Shown here: piece by piece, positions 45,445-54,874 of the stretch
Layout of the letters: each line of letters opens with the position of its first letter
How positions within the stretch are numbered: the first letter of the stretch is position 1
Assembly (NCBI RefSeq): GCF_025147325.1
Contig: NZ_CP102262.1
Coordinates: 3,844,001-3,908,000, forward strand
DNA length: 64,000 nt
Direction: 5' to 3'
From: Bacteroides stercoris ATCC 43183
GTDB taxonomy: Bacteria > Bacteroidota > Bacteroidia > Bacteroidales > Bacteroidaceae
Notes under the pieces: generated by a model
Told to the model about the DNA's origin: nothing
Databases searched by the model: none
The model's input: only the letters and a program-made list of their open reading frames with translations
Program-made: the position numbers and the translations under genes

Positions 45445-46788
45445 CTACCGCTTCTTAATAGGAATGTATGCTACTTCTTCCAATACATTCTTATATGCCG
45501 GACGAATAATGCGCTTACCTTCGAAGTTCAACTCTTCATTACGATGTGCACACCAGCCCACGATACGCGCCATGGCAAACAGCGGAGTAAATATTTCCTG
45601 CGGCAACCCGATCATTTCATATACGAAACCGGAGTAAAAATCCACATTGCTCGAAACCGTCTTGCCGTTGTTCTTCACACGGCCGAAAACTTCGATGGCT
45701 CGTTCTTCCAGCAATTCAAGGAAAGCAAACTCACGCTCTTTCCCTTTCTCGCGGGCAAGGTCGCGGGCAAGTTCCTTTAAAAGTATGGCACGAGGGTCTG
45801 AAATGGTATAGACGGCATGTCCGATACCGTATATCAATCCCGTCTTGTTATATACCTCCTTGTTCAGCATACGGGTGAAATAAGTGTCAATCTCGTCTAC
45901 ATTCGTCCAATCCCGGATATTCTCCTGCAAATGGTGGAACATGTCGGTAACCTGGATATTGGCGCCACCGTGAAGCGGGCCTTTCAGGGAACCGATGCCC
46001 GCAGCGATAGCAGAATAGGTATCAGTTCCGGTAGAGGACGTTACGCGTACGGTGAACGTAGAGTTGTTACCGCCGCCGTGCTCCGCCTGCAACACCAGCA
46101 ACAGGTCAAGGGTACGGGCATCCAGTTCCGTATAATCCTTTTTCAGCATATACAGGAAATTCTCCGCGAGAGAAAGATTCTCCTGCGGATGCCGGATATG
46201 CAACGAACGGCCGTGAGTGGCATGGCGAAGCATATTGAAAGCATAGGCTATGATGGTGGGGAACTTCGAAATAAGGTCTATGCTCTGGCGCATCAGATTA
46301 TCGCGCGACGTATCATCGGCATTCGGGTCAAAGCGGTACATCTCGAGCACGCTTCGCGCCAGGATATTCATTATATTATTCCCTTCAAGCTCGATGATGT
46401 TCATCTTCGTTTTCTGTTCCAACGGCATATTATCGTTAATCAGCTCACGGAAAGAAGCCAGTTCTTCCCTGTCGGGCAAACGGCCTGAAAGCAGCAGATA
46501 CGCCACTTCTTCAAAGCCGAAACGTTTCTCTTTGAGAATGGCATGTGCCAAATCCTCAAGGTCGTAGCCACGGTAGAACAATTTGCCCGGAATAGGCTTC
46601 AGACCTCCGCCCGGAATGCGCTCGTACCCCACTACGTTGCCAATCTTGGTGAGCCCAACCAGCACACCTGTACCGTCTTCATTACGCAATCCGCGCTTCA
46701 CATCAAACTTCTTGAACAGTTCGTTCTCAATCCGGGTCGCTTCTTTCAGGTCTTCGGAAAGTTTGTAAATCAAATATTCTTTCTTCAT
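45445..46788 (-). CDS. gltA: citrate synthase
   Basis: Condenses acetyl-CoA and oxaloacetate. The 447-residue protein has LKPIPGKLFYRGYDLEDLA near residue 83, catalytic His in GPLHGGAN and GIGHAVY, and Asp in the C-terminal NVDFYSG. It is last in an acn-icd-gltA operon with only 7 bp from icd, so the three enzymes make 2-oxoglutarate for glutamate synthesis. 2-Methylcitrate synthase is less likely given the partners. Confidence 0.95.
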   Translation of the reverse strand: MKKEYLIYKLSEDLKEATRIENELFKKFDVKRGLRNEDGTGVLVGLTKIGNVVGYERIPGGGLKPIPGKLFYRGYDLEDLAHAILKEKRFGFEEVAYLLLSGRLPDREELASFRELINDNMPLEQKTKMNIIELEGNNIMNILARSVLEMYRFDPNADDTSRDNLMRQSIDLISKFPTIIAYAFNMLRHATHGRSLHIRHPQENLSLAENFLYMLKKDYTELDARTLDLLLVLQAEHGGGNNSTFTVRVTSSTGTDTYSAIAAGIGSLKGPLHGGANIQVTDMFHHLQENIRDWTNVDEIDTYFTRMLNKEVYNKTGLIYGIGHAVYTISDPRAILLKELARDLAREKGKEREFAFLELLEERAIEVFGRVKNNGKTVSSNVDFYSGFVYEMIGLPQEIFTPLFAMARIVGWCAHRNEELNFEGKRIIRPAYKNVLEEVAYIPIKKR

Positions 46789-46795
46789 AATATTT

Positions 46796-47977
46796 TTATT
46801 TTTTCTGGTTTATGGGGGAATTATTTGCGGAAGCTTCTATCCTGTTCACGATTTCCCGTGTAAAAGCCGATGTAGACAACGGGACACCACCCTGCATGAA
46901 GCGGGCCAAATCGACTGTAGCACGACCTTCTGTGAAACTGTTCTCCAGTGCTTCCTCTATCAGCAAGGCGGCCTCTTTCCAACCCAGATGTTCGAGCATC
47001 ATCACCGCCGAAAGAATCATGGAACACGGATTCACAATGTCTTTTCCGGCAATATTGGGAGCCGTGCCATGAGTGGCCTCAAAAATGGCATGTCCCGTCC
47101 TGTAATTAATGTTGGCTCCCGGAGCGATACCGATGCCGCCCACCATAGCAGCCAACTGGTCGGAAATATAATCACCGTTCAAATTCAGAGTGGCAATGAC
47201 CGAGTATTCTTCGGGAACAAGCAAGGTATTCTGCAAAAAGGCATCGGCAATGCAATCCTTGACAACAAGACGTCCCTCCGCTATATCTTTTCCAAACTCA
47301 CGCTCCGCCAGCTCATAGCCCCATTTCTTGAAGCCGCCTTCGGTAAACTTCATGATATTGCCTTTGTGTACCAGCGTTACAGAGGGCAGACCGTTTTCGA
47401 GCGCATAACGGCAAGCCGCACGCACCAGCCGCTCCGTTCCCTCTTTAGACACAGGTTTCACGCCAAAAGATGAAGTTTCGGGAAAACGCACCTTGGTCAC
47501 GCCCATCTCATCATGCAGGAAGCGATAGAACTTTTCGGCTTCCGGTGTTCCGGCTTCCCATTCGATACCGGCGTAGATATCTTCCGTATTCTCACGGAAT
47601 ACGCACATGTTTACCTTCTGCGGTTCTTTCACCGGCGAAACTACGCCTTTATACCAACGCACGGGACGCAGGCACACATACAAATCGAGTGTCTGGCGCA
47701 ACGCCACGTTCAGCGAACGGATACCGCCGCCGACCGGTGTAGTCAACGGCCCCTTAATACCTATTTTATAAGTGCGGAATGCTTCCATCGTTTCTTCCGG
47801 CAACCAGGAACCCGTTTCATTAAATGCCCGCTCACCTGCCAGCACTTCTTTCCATCCGATACTCCGGCTGTCTCCATAGGCTTTCTTCAAGGCTGCATCC
47901 ACCACAGCCTGCATGGACGGAGTGACCTCTGCCCCTACTCCGTCACCTGTAATAAAAGGTACAGTAATCTTTTCCAT
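46796..47977 (-). CDS. icd: isocitrate dehydrogenase
   Basis: Oxidatively decarboxylates isocitrate to 2-oxoglutarate. 393 residues with [12 protein letters not shown], the substrate loop with [13 protein letters not shown] and [14 protein letters not shown], and the metal-binding block [21 protein letters not shown]. The [14 protein letters not shown] sequence and the [10 protein letters not shown] block indicate the isocitrate rather than isopropylmalate branch; NADP is likely. It lies between acn (3 bp) and gltA (7 bp). Confidence 0.95.
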   Translation of the reverse strand: MEKITVPFITGDGVGAEVTPSMQAVVDAALKKAYGDSRSIGWKEVLAGERAFNETGSWLPEETMEAFRTYKIGIKGPLTTPVGGGIRSLNVALRQTLDLYVCLRPVRWYKGVVSPVKEPQKVNMCVFRENTEDIYAGIEWEAGTPEAEKFYRFLHDEMGVTKVRFPETSSFGVKPVSKEGTERLVRAACRYALENGLPSVTLVHKGNIMKFTEGGFKKWGYELAEREFGKDIAEGRLVVKDCIADAFLQNTLLVPEEYSVIATLNLNGDYISDQLAAMVGGIGIAPGANINYRTGHAIFEATHGTAPNIAGKDIVNPCSMILSAVMMLEHLGWKEAALLIEEALENSFTEGRATVDLARFMQGGVPLSTSAFTREIVNRIEASANNSPINQKK

Positions 47978-47980
47978 ATT

Positions 47981-50224
47981 CTATCGTGCATTTAATGCAG
48001 AGCCGGCACGGAACCAGCCTATCTGCTGTTCATTATACGTATGTTGTACTTCGAAGCTTTCCTTGCTGCCGTCCTCGTGATGAAGCACCACTTTCAGGTT
48101 ACGTCCCGGAGCAAAGTCTTTCAAGCCGACAACGGAAAGCAAGTCATGCTCCCGAATTTTATCATAATCCGCCTTATCGGTAAAGGTCAGCGCCAGCATG
48201 CCCTGTTTCTTCAAATTCGTCTCGTGGATACGTGCAAAGCTCTTTGCCAGTATGACACGTACATTCAGGAAACGCGGTTCCATAGCGGCATGTTCACGGC
48301 TGGAACCCTCGCCATAGTTTTCTTCGGCAACGACAATCGAAGGAATCCCTTCGGACTTATACAGTTTGGCTGTACCGGACACCGTTCCGTACGTATTTGT
48401 AGAACGGTTCCACACTTTATTCGTTTCTCCGTTAAAGGCATTGACAGCCCCCATCAGCATATTATCCGAAATATTCTCCAAATGCCCGCGGAAACGAAGC
48501 CACGGACCTGCCATCGAGATATGATCGGTGGTACACTTACCCTGCGTTTTAATCAGCAGAGGCATATTCAGCAAATCCTCTCCGTCCCAAGCCGGGAAAG
48601 GAGCAAGCAGTTGCAGGCGTTGCGACTGGGGAGCCACCGCAATATCCGTCTTTGCATGGGAAGGTGCGATATATCCCTCGCTCCCTGCCGTAAATCCTTC
48701 CGGCGGCAGCTCTTCGCCTATCGGTTCGGAGAGTTTAACCTGTTCGCCATCGGCATTGAGCAATGTATCTTTCAGCGGATTGAAACACAAATCTCCGGCA
48801 ATGGTCAATGCCATTGTCAGCTCGGGAGAGGCTACAAAGGCATACGTATTCGGATTTCCATCCGCACGCTTGGCAAAGTTCCGGTTGAAAGAAGTCACAA
48901 TAGAATTCTTACGAGTAGGATCATCGGTCACACGCTTCCATTGTCCGATACAAGGGCCGCAGGCATTTGCCATAATTGTAGCGCCTATTTTTTCAAAAGC
49001 GTCAATCATACCGTCACGCTCTGCGGTTGCACGTATGCGTTCCGAACCCGGATTGACAATCAGCGGAGCAGCCGCACGCAACCGCTTCTCTGTTACCTGA
49101 TGCGCCAAAGACACCGCACGGCTCAAATCCTGGTAGGATGAATTGGTACAGGAACCGATAAGCCCTACCTCCATCTTACAGGAATAGCCGTTCTTCAAAA
49201 CCTTCTCGGCAAACTCCGAAACAGGCGTGGCGGCATCCGGAGTAAACGGTCCGTTGATATAAGGCTCCAATGTGGAAAGGTCTATGTCGATAATACGGTC
49301 ATAGTATTTCTCCGGATTGGCAACTACTTCATCATCGGCACGAAGCCCTTCGGCAACGGCAGTAGCCATATCTGCCACTTCCGCACGTCCGGTAGCTTTC
49401 AGATAGGCAGCCATACGCTCATCATAAGGGAAAAGAGAAGTCGTAGCTCCCACTTCCGCACCCATGTTGCAAATCGTAGCCTTTCCGGTAGCTGAAAGTG
49501 AAGCAGTACCCGGACCGAAATATTCGATAATGGCATTTGTTCCGCCTTTTACAGTCAAAATTCCTGCCAGTTTCAAGATAACATCTTTAGGAGCAGCCCA
49601 TCCGTTTAATTTTCCAGTGAGGCGCACGCCAATCAAGCGGGGCATCTTCAACTCCCATTCCATACCTGTCATCACATCCACCGCATCAGCACCGCCGACA
49701 CCGATAGCCACCATTCCCAAACCGCCGGCGTTCGGGGTATGAGAATCGGTACCTACCATCATGCCGCCGGGAAAAGCATAGTTTTCCAACACCACCTGAT
49801 GGATGATACCTGCCCCGGGTTGCCAGAAACCGATACCGTAACGGGAAGAAACATCCCGAAGAAAATTATACACCTCCTCATTCGTTTTGGTTGCAGTGGC
49901 AATATCTTCTTTCGCTCCTTTATAAGCCTGAATCAGATGGTCGCAATGTACGGTCGAAGGAACAGCCACCTCATCACGTCCTGCATTCATAAACTGTAAT
50001 AATGCCATCTGTGCAGTTGCATCCTGCATAGCCACACGGTCGGGCCGGAAGTTCACATAGTCTTCGCCGCGTTTATAGTCTTTCACATTCTTCTCATCGT
50101 ACAAATGAGCATACAAGATTTTTTCCGCTAAAGTCAACGGACGTTGCAATATCGTCCGAATGCGTTCTATTTTCCCCTCATAAAGTGTATAAAACGCTTT
50201 AAGCATTGCTAAATCATATACCAT
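47981..50224 (-). CDS. acn: aconitate hydratase
   Basis: Interconverts citrate and isocitrate with a [4Fe-4S] cluster. Cluster cysteines appear in [13 protein letters not shown] and [27 protein letters not shown] and the C-terminal swivel domain with [20 protein letters not shown] are also present. The 747 residues match the mitochondrial-type enzyme. Start at 50224 is chosen over one 8 codons upstream because [12 protein letters not shown] is the usual N-terminus. First gene of the acn-icd-gltA operon. Confidence 0.96.
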   Translation of the reverse strand: MVYDLAMLKAFYTLYEGKIERIRTILQRPLTLAEKILYAHLYDEKNVKDYKRGEDYVNFRPDRVAMQDATAQMALLQFMNAGRDEVAVPSTVHCDHLIQAYKGAKEDIATATKTNEEVYNFLRDVSSRYGIGFWQPGAGIIHQVVLENYAFPGGMMVGTDSHTPNAGGLGMVAIGVGGADAVDVMTGMEWELKMPRLIGVRLTGKLNGWAAPKDVILKLAGILTVKGGTNAIIEYFGPGTASLSATGKATICNMGAEVGATTSLFPYDERMAAYLKATGRAEVADMATAVAEGLRADDEVVANPEKYYDRIIDIDLSTLEPYINGPFTPDAATPVSEFAEKVLKNGYSCKMEVGLIGSCTNSSYQDLSRAVSLAHQVTEKRLRAAAPLIVNPGSERIRATAERDGMIDAFEKIGATIMANACGPCIGQWKRVTDDPTRKNSIVTSFNRNFAKRADGNPNTYAFVASPELTMALTIAGDLCFNPLKDTLLNADGEQVKLSEPIGEELPPEGFTAGSEGYIAPSHAKTDIAVAPQSQRLQLLAPFPAWDGEDLLNMPLLIKTQGKCTTDHISMAGPWLRFRGHLENISDNMLMGAVNAFNGETNKVWNRSTNTYGTVSGTAKLYKSEGIPSIVVAEENYGEGSSREHAAMEPRFLNVRVILAKSFARIHETNLKKQGMLALTFTDKADYDKIREHDLLSVVGLKDFAPGRNLKVVLHHEDGSKESFEVQHTYNEQQIGWFRAGSALNAR

Positions 50225-50343
50225 AACCACTCTTTTTAAAAAATTCAATATTGTAAATATTACAAATTAATACAATAAACAAATCATAATAAGGAAAAGT
50301 TTAACAAAATAAAGCATTTCTTCCCCTAAAGGCTGAGATTTAT

Positions 50344-50352
50344 TACCTTTGC
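50344..50352 (+). promoter_or_regulatory. -7 box very close to the helicase start
   Basis: Reads TACCTTTGC and ends just 4 bp before the ATG at 50357. If used, the transcript would be nearly leaderless. Confidence 0.5.
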
Positions 50353-50356
50353 AGGT

Positions 50357-52252
50357 ATGAAAGAACAAGATACAAACAGTCCTATTATACACCTCCAACG
50401 ACAACAGCTTCTGTTGCGTATGGAATATGAATACGAAAAAGAAGAATTCAAGCGACAAACAGAGAACATGGGCGTCGCCCGAAAAGTCAAGCGGGGAGTT
50501 TGCTGGTATCCTGCCTCACCGGGTCGAAGTTACTATAACTCGTTGAATCAATTAGTAATAGAAATCACACATACCGAGAACCTCGATATAGAACATAACT
50601 TTGAGTTCGGACGCCCTGTCTGTTTCTTCCGTCAATCTACCGACGGTAAAATCACTTACTTCAATTTTACAGCCACCGTCAGTTATGCTGACGAAGCACG
50701 CATGGTAGTGATTATGCCCGGTGCCGGAGCTATTATGGATATACAATCCGCAGATAATCTCGGAGTCCAGCTTTATTTCGACGAAACTTCTTACCGCACG
50801 ATGTTCGAGGCACTGGAAGATGTCCTGCGTGCAAAAGGCAACCGGCTTGCCGAATTGCGGGATATCCTGTTGGGTACGGTCAAAACCGGTTTCCGTGAGC
50901 TTTATCCAGTACGCTTCCCCTGGTTGAACTCCACTCAGGAGAGCGCCGTCAATAAAGTGCTATGCGCCCGCGATGTAGCCATTGTACACGGGCCTCCGGG
51001 AACAGGCAAAACCACCACGCTTGTAGAAGCCATCTACGAAACCCTGCACCGCGAACCCCAAGTATTGGTATGCGCCCAAAGCAATATGGCTGTCGACTGG
51101 ATTTCCGAAAAGCTGGTGGACAGAGGCGTGAATGTGCTACGAATCGGCAACCCCACACGCGTCAACGACAAAATGCTCTCTTTCACTTATGAACGCCGTT
51201 TCGAAAATCATCCGCTTTATCCCGAATTATGGAGTATCCGTAAAGAACTGAGGCTACTGGGCGGTAAATCCCGCCGCGGCAGTTACGATGAACGCGAAGG
51301 GATACGCAACCGTATGAGCCGTCTGCGTGACCGTGCCACCACATTGGAAATACAAATCAATAGTGAGTTGTTCGACAGCGCCCACGTCATAGCCTCCACA
51401 CTTGTAAGCAGCAATCACCGCCTTTTAAATGGACGCCGTTTCGGCACACTGTTTATCGACGAAGCCGCCCAAGCCCTGGAAGCTGCCTGCTGGATAGCCA
51501 TCCGTAAAGCAGACCGTGTAGTATTGGCAGGAGACCATTGCCAGCTTCCGCCTACCATCAAATGTTACGAAGCCGCACGTGGCGGGCTGGAACGGACTTT
51601 AATGGAAAAAGTCGTAGCCGGCAAGCCGTCTGCCGTATCTTTATTGAAAGTACAATACCGCATGCACGAAGACATCATGCGCTTCTCATCAGACTGGTTC
51701 TATGGCGGAGAGCTGGAAGCTGCTCCCGAAATACGTCACCGGGGAATATTGGATTGGGATACTCCCGTTACATGGCTCGACACATCCGAAATGGATTTCA
51801 AGGAAGAATTTGTCGGAGAAACCTTCGGGCGTATCAACAAAGAGGAAGCAGGCTTATTGCTGAAAGAGCTGGAAGCGTACATCCAACGGATAGGCGGAAA
51901 CCGGATTCTCGAAGAACGTATCGACTTCGGACTCATCTCACCTTACAAGGCACAAGTGCAATACTTGCGGGGAAAAATAAAAGGCAGCGCTTCGCTACGT
52001 CCCTACCGCAGTCTGATAACAGTCAATACCGTCGACGGATTTCAGGGACAGGAACGTGATGTAATCTTTATCAGTCTGGTACGTGCCAATGAAGAAGGAC
52101 AGATCGGCTTTCTGAACGATTTACGCAGAATGAATGTGGCGATAACAAGGGCACGCATGAAATTGGTTATCCTGGGAGAAGCGGCTACGCTAAGCCACCA
52201 TGCTTTCTACAAGAAACTGCTTGAATATGTAAGGACAATTAATGATAAGTAA
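50357..52252 (+). CDS. superfamily 1 DNA/RNA helicase (IGHMBP2/Upf1-like)
   Basis: A 631-residue ATPase. Motif I GPPGTGKTTT, motif II IDEAAQ, motif III AGDHCQLPPT, motif IV near LKVQYRMH, motif V TVDGFQGQERD, motif VI RMNVAITRAR. The order and the DEAA box place it with Upf1-like SF1B helicases. An N-terminal beta domain (about residues 30-150) is typical. The ATG at 50357 is so close to the promoter box that an internal ATG at 50420 should be considered. Confidence 0.93.
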   Translation: MKEQDTNSPIIHLQRQQLLLRMEYEYEKEEFKRQTENMGVARKVKRGVCWYPASPGRSYYNSLNQLVIEITHTENLDIEHNFEFGRPVCFFRQSTDGKITYFNFTATVSYADEARMVVIMPGAGAIMDIQSADNLGVQLYFDETSYRTMFEALEDVLRAKGNRLAELRDILLGTVKTGFRELYPVRFPWLNSTQESAVNKVLCARDVAIVHGPPGTGKTTTLVEAIYETLHREPQVLVCAQSNMAVDWISEKLVDRGVNVLRIGNPTRVNDKMLSFTYERRFENHPLYPELWSIRKELRLLGGKSRRGSYDEREGIRNRMSRLRDRATTLEIQINSELFDSAHVIASTLVSSNHRLLNGRRFGTLFIDEAAQALEAACWIAIRKADRVVLAGDHCQLPPTIKCYEAARGGLERTLMEKVVAGKPSAVSLLKVQYRMHEDIMRFSSDWFYGGELEAAPEIRHRGILDWDTPVTWLDTSEMDFKEEFVGETFGRINKEEAGLLLKELEAYIQRIGGNRILEERIDFGLISPYKAQVQYLRGKIKGSASLRPYRSLITVNTVDGFQGQERDVIFISLVRANEEGQIGFLNDLRRMNVAITRARMKLVILGEAATLSHHAFYKKLLEYVRTINDK

Positions 52253-52256
52253 TGGA

Positions 52257-52415
52257 AAAGAGGGTATGTCAAAACTAAAATTCGCTTGCCATTTGTTTCT
52301 TTTCAGGCACGGATTACACGGAAAAACACAGGTTTTCTTTAGATCTTCTTCCGTGAAATCCGTGTAATTCCGTGCCTAAAAGGAATCATCAAGCGTATTT
52401 TGACACACCCCCTTT
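52257..52415. repeat. nested inverted repeats between the helicase gene and ilvC
   Basis: Outer ends AAAAGAGGGTATGTCAAAA and TTTTGACACACCCCCTTTT are inverted with 17 of 19 matches. Inside lies a second hairpin (52300-52383) with the GGCACGG core. The outer ends resemble those of 7255-7434, so two repeat families are stacked here. Confidence 0.75.
52300..52383. repeat. GGCACGG-core hairpin inside the larger element
   Basis: CTTTTCAGGCACGGATTACAC opposite GTGTAATTCCGTGCCTAAAAG; arms about 20 bp with small bulges. Located between convergent genes like the other two copies; probable bidirectional terminator. Confidence 0.75.
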
Positions 52416-52441
52416 TGTCATTCTCCGATTTACACCGGGAA

Positions 52442-53485
52442 TCAGTTGTTTTCCGGACGGAGTTTGCGAACCATTACGGCTGTCTGCCACATTTCGCTTT
52501 CACGCAATGCTTTCAGCTCTTCGTTCAGTTTCTCGCGATAGTCGGGTTTGGAATTGCTGTCGATGGAAATCTGGGCTTCGTTACCGGACTTCACGCTCTG
52601 ATACAGTTTCTGTACAACCGGCTTGATAGCATCGTGGAACGGGCCCATCCAGTCGAGTGCCCCGCGTTGGGCAGTAGTGGAACAGTTGGCATACATCCAG
52701 TCCATACCGTTCTTTGCAAACAACGGCATCAATGACTGGGTCAGCTCTTCAACCGTTTCGTTGAACGCTTCCGACGGAGTATGGCCGTTTTCACGCAACA
52801 CCTCGTACTGAGCCAACAGCAATCCCTGGATAGCACCCATCAAAGAACCGCGTTCACCGGTCAGGTCGGAAGTTGCTTCACGGATGAAAGTAGTTTCAAA
52901 CAGATAACCGGAACCGATGCCGATACCCAATGCAAGCGTTCTGTCCAAAGCCTTGCCCGTAGCATCCTGATAGATAGCGTAAGAAGAGTTCAAGCCACGG
53001 CCTTCGAGGAACATTGTACGCAGTGACGTACCCGAACCTTTGGGGGCAACCATAATAACATCAATATCCGTGGGAGGAACCACACCCGTACGGTCGCTCC
53101 AGGTAATAGCGAAACCGTGAGAGAAGTAAAGAGCCTTTCCAGGAGTCAAGAACGGCTTGATAGTAGGCCATACGGACATTACAGCCGCATCCGACAACAG
53201 ACACATAACGATAGTACCTTTCTGGCAAGCATCCTCGATGCTGAACAACGTCTCGCCCGGAACCCATCCGTCTGCAACCGCTTTCTCATAAGTCTTACCC
53301 TGACGCTGGCCTACGATAACGTTGAAGCCATTGTCGCGCAGGTTGCAAGCCTGACCGGGACCCTGTACACCGTAACCGATAACTGCGATTGTCTCATCCT
53401 TTAAAATCTCACGTGCCTTTTCCAAAGGAAACTCTTCGCGGGTCATTACATTTTCAATAACACCGCCAAAATTCAATTGTGCCAT
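52442..53485 (-). CDS. ilvC: ketol-acid reductoisomerase
   Basis: Isomerises and reduces acetolactate or acetohydroxybutyrate with NADPH, second step of valine and isoleucine synthesis. 347 residues: Rossmann motif GYGVQGPGQACNLRDNG (about 38-54), metal-binding GERGSLMGAIQGLL and C-terminal helical domain. It is the class I (short) form. Final gene of the ilv operon, 52 bp after the thioesterase gene. Confidence 0.96.
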   Translation of the reverse strand: MAQLNFGGVIENVMTREEFPLEKAREILKDETIAVIGYGVQGPGQACNLRDNGFNVIVGQRQGKTYEKAVADGWVPGETLFSIEDACQKGTIVMCLLSDAAVMSVWPTIKPFLTPGKALYFSHGFAITWSDRTGVVPPTDIDVIMVAPKGSGTSLRTMFLEGRGLNSSYAIYQDATGKALDRTLALGIGIGSGYLFETTFIREATSDLTGERGSLMGAIQGLLLAQYEVLRENGHTPSEAFNETVEELTQSLMPLFAKNGMDWMYANCSTTAQRGALDWMGPFHDAIKPVVQKLYQSVKSGNEAQISIDSNSKPDYREKLNEELKALRESEMWQTAVMVRKLRPENN

Positions 53486-53537
53486 TTTTTAGTTTTAATT
53501 TTTATTTGTGGCTTATGCCAACCGATTGATTAATAAA

Positions 53538-54287
53538 TTATTTCTCTACAAATATCACTTTAGAACGGCAAACCGCTTCGCCGCCATTCTTTCTTACTTC
53601 TATATCATACGTGCCGTTTCCTACATAGTCCTTATAAAAGGTAAGCTCGTCACCGTAATAGCTCTCCGCCACATATGCCATTTCGAAACGGCGGATGCGG
53701 CTCTCCTTATACAACTCTATCGGAAACAAATCAAGAATATGCTCGATATAGCGAATGCTGTTCACATGTCCGTTAATATCAATATCGCTATATTTGGCAT
53801 TCAGGGAAGAAGCCGGTTCCGTAGAAGTCACTTTTATACGCGATGGCTTCTCGATGGGGCAAGGCTCGTCGCACACATAATCCACGATACTGCCGCCATG
53901 CAAAGCCAGCAGGTCGGCGGGTTTACGGGTATTGAGGCTAATCATCGCCCATACGGAACGGGCATACCCTATCTTCTTTCCGTCTTTGTCGATAATGGCA
54001 AAGTTACGGTCGGTGAAGAGACGGTACACGTTTTCCACCCACGTCCGGATAGAAAAATCCTCGTATTGATACGGCATTTCATCCAACTCGACAGCCAGGC
54101 GGGAAAGCACCCACGTATAATTGTCCTCATTCAAGGTAGCAATACCGAAACCGCGTTCCGTGGCATGAAACCCTGCACAGTTCAGCAGATGGTTGCCAAG
54201 CACACCCATTGTCAGGCGGCCGGTAAAGTCCACATGGAACGGTTCGGCTACAAATTTATAAGTTCCTATCTTATTATTCTCACTCAT
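53538..54287 (-). CDS. acyl-ACP thioesterase inside the ilv operon
   Basis: A 249-residue two-hotdog protein of the acyl-ACP thioesterase (FatA/B-like, bacterial) family. The first hotdog has VDFTGRLTMGVLGNHLLNCAG, and the second YSDIDINGHVNSIRYIEHILD, where Asn and His are the usual catalytic residues. It releases free fatty acids from acyl carrier protein. Its start overlaps the ilvN stop by 4 bp (ATGA), so it is translated together with branched-chain amino acid enzymes. Chain specificity unknown. Confidence 0.88.
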   Translation of the reverse strand: MSENNKIGTYKFVAEPFHVDFTGRLTMGVLGNHLLNCAGFHATERGFGIATLNEDNYTWVLSRLAVELDEMPYQYEDFSIRTWVENVYRLFTDRNFAIIDKDGKKIGYARSVWAMISLNTRKPADLLALHGGSIVDYVCDEPCPIEKPSRIKVTSTEPASSLNAKYSDIDINGHVNSIRYIEHILDLFPIELYKESRIRRFEMAYVAESYYGDELTFYKDYVGNGTYDIEVRKNGGEAVCRSKVIFVEK

Positions 54288-54847
54288 AGTCCTTCTTGTT
54301 CTTTACTCCGGCGGTATTTTGCTTCACGGTCCGCCAGATATTCGTTTACGCGTTCAAAACAGCTTGTCGTGATGGCCACGCGGCCGGAACGTACAAATTG
54401 GAGTACGCACTCCAAAGCACTCAGCTCTTCATAGAGGTTGGTTATCTCCTCGCTCATGCCGTTCTTTTCTACAATGGAGAACACGGAATTCACCTCCACG
54501 ATACGCGCGTTGTATTTACGGATGATTTTGGACACTTCCGGTTTCTCTTCCAGTATGGGGGTCGTTATCTTATACAGCGCAATCTCATGCTGGTAGATTT
54601 CATCGTCCGTGAAATAGTGCGCCTGCAGCACATCTATTTTTTTGGTGATTTGCTTCGTCACCTTTTCGATAGTATCCTTATCCGTCCAGGCTGTAATGGT
54701 ATATTTATGTACCCCCTTGATAGAGGATGCCGAAACGTTCAAACTCTCGATATTGATTTGCCGGCGGGTAAATACAGCCGTTACCTGATTCAGCAAACCT
54801 GCAAAGTTTTCCGAATGAACGATGATTGTATATAATGTCTTGTCCAC
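54284..54847 (-). CDS. ilvN: acetolactate synthase small (regulatory) subunit
   Basis: A 187-residue regulatory subunit with an N-terminal ACT domain (residues 3-75, SENFAGLLNQVTAVFTRRQI and INIESLNVS) that binds valine for feedback inhibition, and a C-terminal domain. It pairs with IlvB. It follows ilvB by 27 bp and overlaps the thioesterase gene by 4 bp. Confidence 0.94.
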   Translation of the reverse strand: MDKTLYTIIVHSENFAGLLNQVTAVFTRRQINIESLNVSASSIKGVHKYTITAWTDKDTIEKVTKQITKKIDVLQAHYFTDDEIYQHEIALYKITTPILEEKPEVSKIIRKYNARIVEVNSVFSIVEKNGMSEEITNLYEELSALECVLQFVRSGRVAITTSCFERVNEYLADREAKYRRSKEQEGL

Positions 54848-54874
54848 GTTGGTTTAATTATAATTCATAATTCT

